Part shown: piece after piece, positions 33,213 to 46,300 of the stretch | How positions within the stretch are numbered: the first letter of the stretch is position 1 | Layout: every line of letters starts with the position of its first letter | NCBI GenBank assembly: GCA_020698575.1 | Contig: CM036247.1 | Span: 33,662,586-33,726,585 of the forward strand | Length of the DNA stretch: 64,000 nt | DNA from: Bostrychus sinensis | Taxonomy: Eukaryota > Chordata > Actinopteri > Gobiiformes > Eleotridae | Direction of reading: 5' to 3' | Made by a program: the position numbers and the translations under genes | Notes under the pieces: generated by a model | What the model was told of the DNA's origin: nothing | Database searches by the model: none | Seen by the model: the letters and a program-made list of their open reading frames with translations, nothing else

Positions 33213-34149
33213 TTAAGTTTTAATAATTAAATTAAGATTTTAATGTTTTTGTTTTGCGTGTTACTTTTCATTTAACACATTTCACTAAATGTGTTTTCTT
33301 TCCCATACATTTTTTAACAATTTATTTTTTGTGTAAATTTGAGTGTTTTTTCCGTTAATTTGCTACTTTTTTTCCTGCAAATTTGCTACTTTTTTTTTTT
33401 TTTTTGCTTTTTCCTGGTAAATTTTCAACTTTTTTCTCACAAATTTGCATGATTTTATTCAATTGTTTATGTAGATTTGTGACTAAACTTGAATGTAATT
33501 TTTTTCAGGCAAATCTATAATGTTTTTTTTTTCTCATGGATTTGCTAGTTTTTTGTTGTTGTTTTTTTTCACAAATTTGTGTGATTTTTAAATATACTCA
33601 GATTGTTTTTCTTCATCACTAAAAGGCCCTAATACATTGTCATAAGCATATGTTCATGTTTGGAACCAGTGGCCTAAATCTCAAGGACAAGACTTTTGGG
33701 GTTTGAGACCAAGCCTTTTAAGGACAGAGACAGAGTCAAGACCAAACCCTGTGAACTAACACTAATTCAAGAAGAAAAGTAAATAAAAGAAAAGAAAAGT
33801 GCTTCAATTACATTAATGATCATTTTAAAGAACTAATGCCCACATACAACACAAACAGAGACAGATCATGTCCCTGTTTTTTCTGATGCTGAAAACAATA
33901 TTAAGTATAAATTTTCTTATTCCAACTCTGGCACAAGACTAATTAAAATTGGATTCGAAGCCAAGACTGTAAAAAAAAAAAAAAAAAAAAAAAAGGTCTC
34001 CAGACTGGTCTTGGGCACTGCAACACTAGGCAATTTTGAACTGAAATTGTTTTCCTTACACTTTTACACTACACTAAATTTTTTGTACTTTAAGTACTGT
34101 TACTTCAACATGAGCACAACTATTTTTAGCCTCACTCCACTTTGTCTTC
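33213..34149. other. Spacer between the tandem genes
   Basis: About 33290-33600 is a degenerate T-rich array of TTTGCTACTTTTT-type units (CACAAATTTG.. TTTTT). A run of about 24 A lies near 33971. No exon seen. Confidence 0.5.
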
Positions 34150-34374
34150 AGTTGCGCTCCAGTCCAGTAGATGTCGCTAACGCTTCGTGGTGATTTCTCA
34201 CCGCGCTAAAAGAAACTGAAGAAGAAGAGGGGCCACAGACAGCAGTCCCTGAGCTCTGAGGTCCCATTAGCAGATACTCAGCCGAACCTGGCACCGGAGG
34301 ACTACATCTTCGTCCCGAGATGCGATAAGAACAGTGGGCTCAGACAGTGAGTCCAGTCCCTGCGGAGAGAGAAA
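34150..34374 (+). promoter_or_regulatory. Putative promoter/5'UTR of PNGase F-like copy 2, with minimal uORF
   Basis: Homologous to 8209-8407 upstream of copy 1. The ATG at 34320, homologous to the in-frame ATG at 8381, is followed by CGA and TAA here, giving a two-codon upstream frame ending at 34328, 46 bp before the main start. Confidence 0.5.
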
Positions 34375-37300
34375 ATGTCGCCTCTGTCCCTGTCCCCGCG
34401 GTGTCTTCTGTTTGTTGGTTTTGTGTTATTTGTTGTGACAGCTCATGTGACCGGAGCCACCGCGGAGGAGGAGGAGGACAGGGGGACACCGCGGCTCGCT
34501 GTGACCGAGGAGGACAACTCTCCGGGGGCAGACAGTGGCGGGGTCTGCGGTCGGTTGTTATGAACTTTATTTTTTATTTTTGTTTCATGTGTCATCCCAG
34601 AAATTTAAATTCACTTGTGATGTAAAGCTTCTGTCTAACATCAGGGGTGGAATGTAACGAATTAAAAGTACTTAGTTACTTTACTTAAGTACAGTTTTTA
34701 TGTAGATTATCTGTACTTTACTTGAGTAAATTTTACAAGGGGTAAGCTACTTTTACTTTCACTTCACTATATTTTAGAGGAAGTATCTGTATTTTTCACT
34801 CCACTACATTTATGAGTTGGTTTGAAGTACAAAGTATTTTGAGTTTTGGCTTAAATTCATGTGTTTTTGTTGTAGGCTCTTTGTAGACACACAGTACTTA
34901 AATATAAAAGATGCAGTAAAGTACTACTTATACTGCACCAGTTTAATTTCATTAGTAATTAAAATGATACTTTTACTTGAGTCAATATTTGTTCCTTTAT
35001 CTGTACTTTTACTTAAGTAAAGAAATTGAGTAATTCTTCCACCACAGTCTAATATTACAGAGACCGAAGATTTTTTGAAGAGCAGTAAGTCTTAAACTTT
35101 CACACCAAGTTCCATGACAGAAAATTTTCAGCTTTCAAAGTACCATCTTTAAAAGATTAAAATGAGCGTAAATCTGGACTAAACCCACTCTAAACCAGGC
35201 CTAAACCAAATTATAAACTATGGATTAACACAGAAAAATACTTAAAATATAAAAACATAACAGGGATTAAACCAAAACTCGGGGTTTGTACAGGGGCCTG
35301 AAGTCCTGGAAAATGCTTGACATTAATTGTTGGGGTTTCAAAGTTTGAAAAGTGCTTAAATTTTGGATGAAATGCTTGAAAATGCTTAAAACTGTAACCA
35401 TAGGCTTTGGAATACCGGCACTTCTGATGTTTCAGCCTTAGTGTAACAACACTTCTTGGAGCGTCCGGCACGTTCAGGTATCGTGAGTGGATATTGAACA
35501 TTTCACAGACTGTGGGTGTCAGCCAGATGCACTGGTTGAGGACATGTAGGTTTGTCCAGCTGTAAATATATAGTGTCGTCCACTTGTAAGGTGCTGAAAA
35601 AAAAACTAAAAGTAGACCATAACTTGAAAGTGCTTGAATTTGATCTTTAAAAATTTGTACGAACCCTGAAGACTGCTCAACCAGGAATAAACCAGGAACA
35701 GACAGACTTTCTTAAAAATAAGAGGTATTAAATTAATACAAATAGGTATTTATTTTGACGCAGTACTAGTCACAGCTACAATGTGCAATTCTTTTAAGAC
35801 CACAATCTGTGTGTCTCTATAGGGCTAGGAAAAAGAAATCCTTCCAAAAATGACCCTAACGTTCCAGAGCCAGGAGACCTTGCTGATGGCTTCACTGTCC
35901 CCACTCTGGACGGACAGCTGGTCTATGAACCAGGCTCTTTCCACGGTTCGCTCATAATCCACGCCTTCACCAACAAGTCGGCCTTCCTGGAGTGTATGTG
36001 GAGCTCAGAGGAGGCCCTGACCCCGCTGGTGCAGGAGCTGCCGGACAGCGCTCAAGTCCTCTTCCTGTCTCTGGACAACTCTGCGCTCTCTGATGTGCTG
36101 TGGATGAGAGAGCAGCTGTATCGGGTTTCTAACAACAGGTTACTGTACAATACACTACAGCACAGTGGGGTATACTACAAAGCTGAGTCGAGCCTAAACT
36201 GCACATTTCATGTGTCATCCAATCCAACTGTATTTATAGAGCAAAAATTATACAGTTGACCAAAGTGCTGTACACAGCATTAGAGTTAAAACACAACAAA
36301 GAATTATAACTACATCACAAACAAACATGTAAAATTACCTATGACTAGCTAAAAACAACTGTTTAAAAATTAATAAAACAATAGAAGTCAACAACTCAAA
36401 CTGTATTAAAAGCCAAAATGGAAAAAAATGTGTTTCATGAAGGTGGCTCACTTGTCAGCGTGGTTAGATTTCTACAGAAACATACACTCTGGAGCTAACC
36501 TGGTCCAGAGCAGGTTATGTTCCAAAGTTTGCACTGTGTTCAGCATTTTAATTCTGTAGTCCTCTTTTAAGATAATTAGAATATTTTATTTTCCTTTTGT
36601 TAATTCCTTTGTCAATTCAGTTTTATTTAAAAATGCCCCACTATCACAACAAAAGTTGCCTCAAAGGGCTTCACAAACAGTTAATCAAACATAAACACAC
36701 AATCAGACTTAACACACAATCAACACAAACAATTACACTAAACTAAACAGACTCAGGACACTCCAGTCCTTAGACCCTCCTTCTCGGTAAGGAAAAACTC
36801 CTAAAAAAAACTGCTGTGGGAAAAAAAGAAGAAACCTTATGGAGACCATATTGAACAAACATGGGCATTTTACAGCCTGAGAGCTCTTCCAACCCGGCCC
36901 ACGGCGGCTGCCTGACCCAAACCTCAGTACCACACCAAGCCCCGCATCAGAGAGAGACAGAGAGAGAGACCATTAGCATCTCACAAGTCTCGGCACACAC
37001 TGTGAAAACACCATATGCAGCAGGCCGTTTAAAGCTTTAACGTAAATAGCACGGGGTTTTTGATGTCTCTCCTTATCTGACAAAACGAGCGGAGGCGCTG
37101 CAGACTGTGTGCGGAGAGACAAGACTGCAACAGACAGAAGTTTTCTCTTCAGAGTGGAGTGACTGTGAGAGGCTCTGCTCTCTCCACCCCTCAGCATGTC
37201 TCTGTCACAGACACAGAGAGGAGAGAAGGGCCTCTATTTACTGGGAAACTGGGGAGCAATGCGTCTTTTGAGGCACGGTTAAGTGTTGCTTCATTTTTTG

Positions 37301-40300
37301 TGGGGGGTGCAATTACTGCAACAAAAAAGTCAATTGTGAGTCTTCACATGCGATGCTAATCTGCCAATCAGATCCATGCATTTGGGTATGGGGAGCGACA
37401 TATGCAGCAGAGAGAGGAGAGATAGAGACAGGCATGGAACGTAGTGAAGCCAGTCTGGACTGAAAACGACTTCCTCCTCCCAGAGACCAGACCAGAGACC
37501 AGAGGCCAGCCCAGAGGCCAGCCCAGAGGCCAGCCCAGAGGCCAGCCCAGAGGCCAGCCCAGAGGCCAGCTCAGAGACCAGCTCAGAGACCAGCTCAGAG
37601 ACCAGCTCAGAGACCAGCTCAGAGACCAGCTCAGAGACCAGCTCAGAGACCAGCTCAGAGACCAGCTCAGAGACCAGCTCAGAGACCAGCTCAGAGACCA
37701 GCTCAGAGACCAGCTCAGAGACCAGCTCAGAGACCAGCTCAGAGACCAGCTCAGAGACCAGCTCAGAGACCAGCTCAGAGACCAGCTCAGAGACCAGCTC
37801 AGAGACCAGCTCAGAGACCAGCTCAGAGACCAGCTCAGCTGTCAGAGGCTCAGTGTAGGCAGAGCTTTGAAAAAGGGTTTGGGACCTGAGGAAAGAGATC
37901 CATGAGATCTATCCTGACCAAGGAAGCTCTCAGATGCAGACTGGAGCTGTTGATTTGACTGGACTGTTCGGTAAACTAAACACTAAATACACTTTTAAAC
38001 TAAATGATCTGTTTTTGTTAATGCTGTTTTGGTATATGCTGAAATGTTCTGTATTCTTTTTGCATTTGCCTTCTTATATTTAACACAGTTGTTATTGAGC
38101 ACAAGCGAAGTTAGCGTTTACCTGGCCCTCCGCAGCTGGGCCAGATTCAAATGCTCCCCTCAGGAAAAAATAATTGCCCAACCCTGGACTAGACTTTGTT
38201 CACCTTGCATTTGTGCAAGTGGCATTTAACAGACCATTTAGTATTGTTGTTAAGGGCTGTGGCTGTGAGCTGTGTCTCTCAGAGCTACCTCATGCTCTTG
38301 TTCTGGGGTGGTTCTGTGTATGAATTACATGTATAAAGATCATGTGTTATGAATCTGTCTGTTTTTATTTTCATTTTTTACAGTAAAAAGGATGTCCTGA
38401 GCCGACTGCACTTTTCTCCGTTGCCAGTGTTTGCTCTGGGGAACTGGATCCCCCGTGTGCTGTACTCCTGGGGCTGTAATGGACACAACTGTGGCCTGTA
38501 CCAGGCTGTGTTCACCTGCAGCGGTAAACCACTCCTGTCTGACTGTTAATCCAAACTCATACATACATATATTTGACAGTCCACATTGTCTCTTCTAGAC
38601 TGGAAAATGCCTGTGATAGTCAAAAGACTTGATGCTCGATATGACTGGCTGATGGGGCACTGGGGTCAGGGGTCATACAGGCTGGTAGATGCAGGTGATG
38701 GTTGTACGCCCTCTCCTGGTGTGGAGGGTGCAGTGGCCTGGGTGTCAGAAGGTGGATGCTCATTCTTCACAAAGGTAAAGCAGTGAATGTGGGCAATATA
38801 ATTAACTTGGTGTGCATACTGCGGCTGACATGGCATTATTTTGGCATATTATCTTAAACCTTTTGTGACAGATGCAGAGCATGGCCAAATTCAATGCGTC
38901 CGGTGTCCTTGTGTACACTGATCCTGGTAACCCCCTCCAGGACATGAACTGTGAGGGCACTGATTGTGACACATTTCTGAATATCTCTGCTGCCATGGTT
39001 CACCAGGAGCCCTCAGTGGCACAGGCTCTACGGTAAGACCAGTGCTTAGACAGGATTCACCACTGACCTTCAACTAAGATTACCTGTGCTTAAAGGATTT
39101 CTGTAGCCAATGTTTTAAATGACTAAATAGTTAAAACAACAGCCCATTCTCTGATATTAAACTAAATAAGAGGCAGAATAATGATTTAACTCTTGTGAAC
39201 TAATAGAAAGTAAGATATCTTAAACAGTGTCCTAAGTCCACAAGCGCCACACTTGTAGTTTCATCTTTTTCAAAGTTTCTTTCCTTCACTCATAAAAAGA
39301 CTAGAAGATATTTGAACAGTGACCTGGCACTTTCATTGCCCTGATCCTAGTCCTGCCTCCACGGTGGGGCCTGGGCTGCACCAAACTGGGCAAAATCACA
39401 GACCTAGGGTAAATCATTCATCTGTTAAAACGTTTAAGGGTCATTTGTAAAATGATGTGTGATAAGTCTCTGGTTCATAAAATGTTCAGGCTAATCCTGA
39501 CCTTAATCCTGTTCCGGAGCAGGCTCAGCTGCAGCATTAGTTTCCATAGTGACTGAGTGAGCCTCAGGATGAGCCTGTTTTATGAAACAGAAATTACAAC
39601 AAAAAAATAAGCCAGACTCGAGTTTTATGGAACAGCCCTCAGCTTTCTAACAATTTTTTATTTTACAAGTGCAGTACATAAGGGGTAATCATAAAATGTG
39701 GGTTTAAAATCCATTATTATTTTCATAGTACCTAACAGCAAAAATATCCTGTCTTTCTTCCGTTTGTTTTGTAGACTTGGACAGCCAGTGAACGTCTCTT
39801 TCCAAATCACTCCGTCCCCAAACTTCTTCATCAGTATTGACCAGCAGGGGGCGGTGGCAGAGATGGGCTGGTTCTTGTACCCATCTTTCAGATTCATCAA
39901 CTGGCAGGCGCAGTGGTGAGAACATTTTAAACAAAACCACATTTTTGTATAATTTACACTTCTGTATTACTGATATACACTATTGTATTATTCAACTTCA
40001 ACTTAACTTAAACCTGAATATATCCATTATCCTACATGCTTATTATTATGCATATATAAGTAACTTTTGCAGTAATGATGTATTTTTTGTGGTTTCCTAA
40101 GGTTTGATTTTTACACCAGTCTCCAGACCAAACTCAAGAGTCCGGCCAAAGTCCTCTCTGTTTTTGACAAAGTCCTGATGCAGGGAGAGAAAGGAGCGGT
40201 GGCTACAGTCCAGCTGCCTCCAGGTATTTAACATAAGTAACAGGGGAATATCTAGTAGGGGAAAAATGCTAGATACTTTTACTCAAGTTACTTATTCAGT

Positions 40301-43300
40301 ACCATTTTTCGAAGAGTACGTTTACTTGTGAAATTGTTTAATAGAAAAACAACTAAAAAATATATATATATATTTATATATATTTTTTTACTTTGGGGAC
40401 CTCATTCACCTCACAAAAAACTCAATTATGTAAGTACATACTTTCTCCTCTGTGAAGGTAGCAGCAGTAGTATTATTACTAATCGCAGTAATGGTAGCAG
40501 TAGTACCAGCAGTAGCAGCTGTAGTAGGATTAGTAGTAGTAGGAGTAATAGCTGCATGAATAGTAGTAGTACTAGTAGTTGTTGAGTAATATTATTTTGA
40601 AGTTGCTGTACTTGGACTCCTCAGTAATGTGTTCTTGCAGGTGCGTTGGACGCTGACAGACTGGAGCTGGATGTGTCCCTGTCCTGTCCCTCCAGCAGAG
40701 ACGCGTCCTGTGCTCATTGGGACCACACCGTCCAGCTGTTCGTCTGTTGTGACCCTCTCAGTCCCTACTGTAACACAGAGCTGGGACGGTGGATCACTGC
40801 CTTCAGGAGGTCAGACTCGTGCAAACCAAGCTGATTCCATGAATAATATCTTCTGCTACCTTCATGATTAGAGATTTTACATTCTGCAGATTATACACCG
40901 TTTAGTAATTTCATATAATTTCTGGTTACTAAAATGTTCACTAATATTATTAGAAATAACAAGAGAAAGGTTGCAAAATATTTCAACAAACATATCAACC
41001 CAAAACAAGAAAAAAAAGAAAAAAAAGAAAATAAAAAAAACACACAAGAAAGGTTGTCAAATACTGTATTTCAAGACTTCTCCGAGAGTTTACCTTAAAC
41101 ATGCTCCGCACCAGGATTGACTTCCTACACTAATTTCTATGGTGATTCAGTCAAGATCAGGGGTCTTAAAATTCACTGAGGTCCAATTTGTGAACATTTT
41201 TTCGAGCGAAGGTCCGGAGCATCACAATGTTATTTTGTGAGTTGAAAAAGTATTCTAGTTATATCAACATCTGTGTCTATAGTGTAAATACAGTAGAATT
41301 GTATGTTATGGCAATCACATTTCCCTAACATTAACATCAGTTTTAAAACAAACTTGGGGGTATGAAATAATAAAATAAAAGGGCTGACTTTTTTTTCTTA
41401 TATTAAATGAATAGAGTTGAATTAATGAGTAGAATTAAAATTCTTTTTAAAATGATCAGAACACAGGAGACACAGATGGAAGGGAGTGGTTTCTTCCAGC
41501 CCTGTAGCCTTAGCATGGTCTACAATCCAGTGGGAGAAGAGCCCAGCCCCTCCAAGGACCCCCATAGCAATGAAACAACTGGTCTGTCTTCCTCATGCCT
41601 GCTGTAACTACAATATGCACTTAGGCCCCTAATGGGCACAGTGTGAGTGGGACAGCACCTTCAGGATCAGTTTGTTTGGCCTCATCTGAACCATCTGAAT
41701 TCCATTTAACACATGAGGAGCTCACTGACAGAACATATAACTCATTGACACACTTTGCTGAGGTAATGTACAGTCTTGCAGCACAGCCATTTTAGTTCTG
41801 CGTGTGCCAATACCAAAGGTCCCAGGCCAGGCTTGTGGAACAGCGGTTGAAGCCTATGTGCTCCCATTGTTAGGGTGGAGAGAGACCCTCATCCATGAGG
41901 GACTAGAAGAACTCCAGGACACTGGACATTGGGCTGGAGCGTGAGAACAGTTTTTGCTGATGAGTGGATGGTGCTCTGCAATTTAGGAGTGTCCATCTGA
42001 TGGGGTCCATGAAATCAGCCGCAACTTGGGCCCTTCAGTGGCCACACCCACAGCTGAAGGCTTCTCTATCTGGAGGGCACTACATGCTGCGACAGAGTCT
42101 GTGCTGTAGCTGGAACCAGGTCCATGCTGGCCAGAAGGGTGCCACCAACAACAACCTGCGACTCTCCCAAAGAACTGTCTGAAGTGCTTGCATGATCAGA
42201 GGGAGCAGTGGACCACCATACAAGAGACTCTGAGGCCAGGGCTGAGCTAGTGCATGCTGGCACAAGGAACCTATAGTCTTCACCTGGGGAACCAAAGGGG
42301 ACAGTGGGCTGACTCTTGTGGGGCAAACGTTCCCATCTGCCCTGCCAAAGAGGCTCCAGATTGTCTGTACCACCTCTGGGTTAAGGCACCATTCACCTGT
42401 TCAGGGCTTTTGATGGAAGAGGGAGTCCGCAAGCTCGTTCCTTTTTCCTGGTAAATACATTGCAGACTGGACATATGAGGTTGTACATGTTTAGGTCCTT
42501 AGAGATTTTCAGAAGCCACACAGACCTTAGCCTAGTGAGCCAACCTCTCCTACTTTCTTTTTGAAAGCAGGACAATCTGGTTCCTCACTTGCAGTGAATT
42601 GTTTCTCTCTGGTCGATGTGGAACTGGCCTAGCAGCCATTTATTTGAAGAATGTCTCATGAATACGGAAGCAGAGTGAATTTAATAACTTCTCTGACCCG
42701 ATTAACAACGTATAGAGCTTTCCTTTATCACCTGTTGCTTCTGCTGAAATCTGTGTTGTTGTTGAGTCCTCGGTGGGATTTTTTTCTTCATCTTGTTTCC
42801 ATTTTAACAACAGTAAAGTCCCGTTGATATCCGACCACATTCAAACAAATCAAGCACCATCCATGATGATGGCTGTACAGGTGTGAAAGAAAACATAGCA
42901 GAGGATGCCTGCTAAACAACACACTAACTGCACCATAAGTTTGGTGGAGGGAGCGCAGACGCCACCTGCCCAGGAGGTACACCACCACAGCACCAGTACC
43001 AATGGGCAGAAGTATTAACAGCCAAACCAAAGGCCAGACAAATGCGGTAAAGTCAGCACCAGTGTGCCATGTTTAGGAGAAAAAAACTATGATTGCGCTG
43101 CTTAAATACTCTGAGCACATCACAGCAGTGAAAAAATTAAGAAGAAAGTTAAAATACTGGGGAGCACAAAAGCTGCCATCTCCAGTAGAGGCTCACAAGC
43201 TTTCATTCAACTCAAAGGTACAGAAGCAGCATGCGCTCCTACTGGTTTGAAAACAGTACTGCAGTCTAAATCAAAAAAAAGGTCTCTTTTCTGATTGGAT

Positions 43301-46300
43301 GATTGGAAATATAGTTTTAGAACCAAAACACATACTTGGCCATTATGTAAAATATTTTTTCTTAATTGTTATTAACTCAGCTGCACTATTGTTATCATTA
43401 AAACTAATATTTGATTTAAACATGTTTACATCATATCTCATGCGGGTAAATGTTATGAAATATAACAAATATATACTGCTCATAGCACCTTTAAATTCCG
43501 TTAATCCGCTTAGCACCATAAGCTTGGGAAAGAGGTCTTAACCAGCCAAGGTAAAACAAATGTCACATTGTGGCAGACACTTATTATGATTTGTCTCACG
43601 CACAGAATATGAGCTTTTATTCTGGAGTGTCCGGCAGGGGAAGTGAGGGAGCAGGGGGTGAGAGTAGCTCTTGTTGTACCGCAAAATATTTCTTTTCTTT
43701 AGTTGATGTTGGAACCTGAATAAAGTAGAGGCTCAACATTCTCCTGCTTGCCTCTTTATTTATTAGCTCTACAACATCAAACTTAGACTAAAGACTAAAA
43801 AAAACACAGTGTGTGCTTCACAAATAGTGCGCCAAATCACTGGACTTTTTGTTTTCTAATGTATCAAATGGTCAGTGTTCAGACTCTTCTGCAGAGCCAT
43901 GCTGTTGTGGTGGATGCAGTATGTGCTATAACATTGTCCTGCTGAAATATGCAAGGCCTTCCCTGAAAAGGATGTTATCTGGATGGGAGCATACAGTATG
44001 TTGCTGTAAAACCTCTATATACTTTCCAGCATTTATGGTGCCTTTCCAGGTGTGTAAGCTGCCAATAACATAGGCACTAATGCAACCCCATGCCACTGCT
44101 AAAAACAAGCTGGTTGGTCTCAGGTCTCTTTAATCTGCAGGACACAACATCCATAGAACAGTTGAACATTCTTACCTTTGTATGTTGTTTTTGATCTATT
44201 GTGAATAAATGTTAAAAAAATGAGTTACATAGAGTAGTTTGAATTGTGTTTTTGTGTTGACAGAGGGACTGGGCGTTGGCTGACAGATGTCTCTCCTCTC
44301 ATGCCTTTACTGGACAGCACCAAATGTACCTTCACCATTAAGACTGTGCCCTGGGCCATGCCCTGGTTTGCCTCTTTCAATCTGAGGTTCAGTGTGACCA
44401 ACAACACAGCTGGTGAGAGAACTAAATCTGTACCATATCATGGTAACCATATCAAACCAATGCAAATCATTATCATATCAAACCAAAACATGCCATTGTA
44501 ACCATAGACATTAATATGTAGACACCACATAGGCTGCTGTAGCTAACCTCATGATGCCGGCAAGCTACTCCTACTTCAGAATTCTGTAGCCCATAGACTT
44601 TATTTCGTCCTATAGCATTTAGCATTAGCCATCAAATGTAGCAAATAATGAATAATCCAGATGTTTTGGCAGCTGGCACCAATCGACCATATGTGTACTA
44701 TCAGAGTCTGTTTAGAAATCATTACTGAGTGTATCAATTTTTAGAAGTTTTATTTAATATTGCAATTAGTATATATATATTAGCATGTGAGCTAAAGGCT
44801 AAATAATATAATGCTAGGTTTCCGAATTTTTGTTCTGCTGGTCAGGAGTTACAGAAATGTGGCAGACCACAACAGTTATAAATCACAGTTTAATTACTAG
44901 GTTTAATCCTCACTCAATCACCACAAATCCTACTTTAATAAGTTGGCGTCAAATAATCAGTAAAAACTAATGTGCAAAACATTGTCAGAAAACTGCACAG
45001 TCAATCATGGGAGTACTGGAGTAAGAAATGACTTTTTTTATCACAAAAGTAATGGTTCTTACATGTATGCTTATAGTTTCTTTGGCCATAAAAATGCAAG
45101 CCTCACCATTCACTTTGTATTGGTTTACATCAGGGGTCTCCAACCAACAGCTCTCAATCACTTTCCAAGTAGCTCCCCAAAGGTTTTATAAATTCTACAT
45201 ACAAACCGACTTGTGTAAATATCCAATCAAATTCATACGTACCCGCCTCCTTTGTGAACAAAAATATTATTTTAAGATTAGGTGACAACAGAACAAAGCA
45301 ACCAACGTGGGGTCTATGTATTAAATGTCTGTGATTGTAACCATATCAAATCAGACTAAAACATATAATTGTAACTACATGAAACCAAAATGTGTCTTTG
45401 TATAACTCATATAAAATATCACATAAAACCCAAGCAATTTTACACATCATTTTCATAATTTATATTCCTTCTCCCAGGAGGAACTCCACTCCGTCCATTC
45501 AGAGTCACACCACTGTTCAGCGGTGGGACATTTGACAAAAACTATAATAAAAGATACCAGCCGTTCAAATTCATGGTTCCAGGCTCTGTCAAAAAGGTGA
45601 GCTCACCATCCTTTCTTTGTGTTCAACTTTTATCCTGTTTCTTTCCATTTTATTACACAGAACAGAATTTCTGAATTTATTTGTTCTGGGTTTTTTGGTT
45701 TTTTTTTGTATGGATTACGTGGGTAATCTGGTTAAAATGATCTTGCCAGTACCATGTCAGAAATATATTTGTTGAAAAAAGTGGCGACATGTTCACTGCT
45801 GATTTTACCTGCTGTATATATTACCTGTGTGATGTGAATGCTGGTGTGTTCAGGTGGAGCTGTACGCAGTGATCACTGGGCACGGCAGCGACGACAATCA
45901 GTGTGGAGAGTTCTGTGTCACATCTCACCACTTCACCATCAACTCTGTCTACAACAACACTCTGACATTTAAGAATGCAGGTCAGTACTCTGGCTGTGTT
46001 TATCAATGGATGACAGAGTATTAGTTATCAAAAAATCACAAATTGTACTGACTGATAGACGTGATATTTGTAGGCTATATCAGTTTAGTTCTGTGTTATC
46101 CTTGCACATGTACAGAACTCAAAATAATGTATTCTCAGCAATAAACTGGGACAAAGCTAAATTAAATCCCAGGGGCTCTCTAATTAGGTTCCCAAATGAC
46201 ATGGAAAAGCATGGAAAAGGATTGACCAATTTTCCAGTCATATAGGAAAAAAAACATGGAAAATTAGAAAAAAAGTTAATAGTCCTGGAAAATAATTGAT

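Noticed and set aside
37444..37905. 153-codon frame with RDQL repeats
   Set aside because: It is a 12-bp minisatellite in intron 2 of copy 2.
42788..43030. A short-chain dehydrogenase exon
   Set aside because: Only a hydrophobic start and a few basic residues fit; the glycine-rich cofactor motif is absent and the frame begins at TTG.
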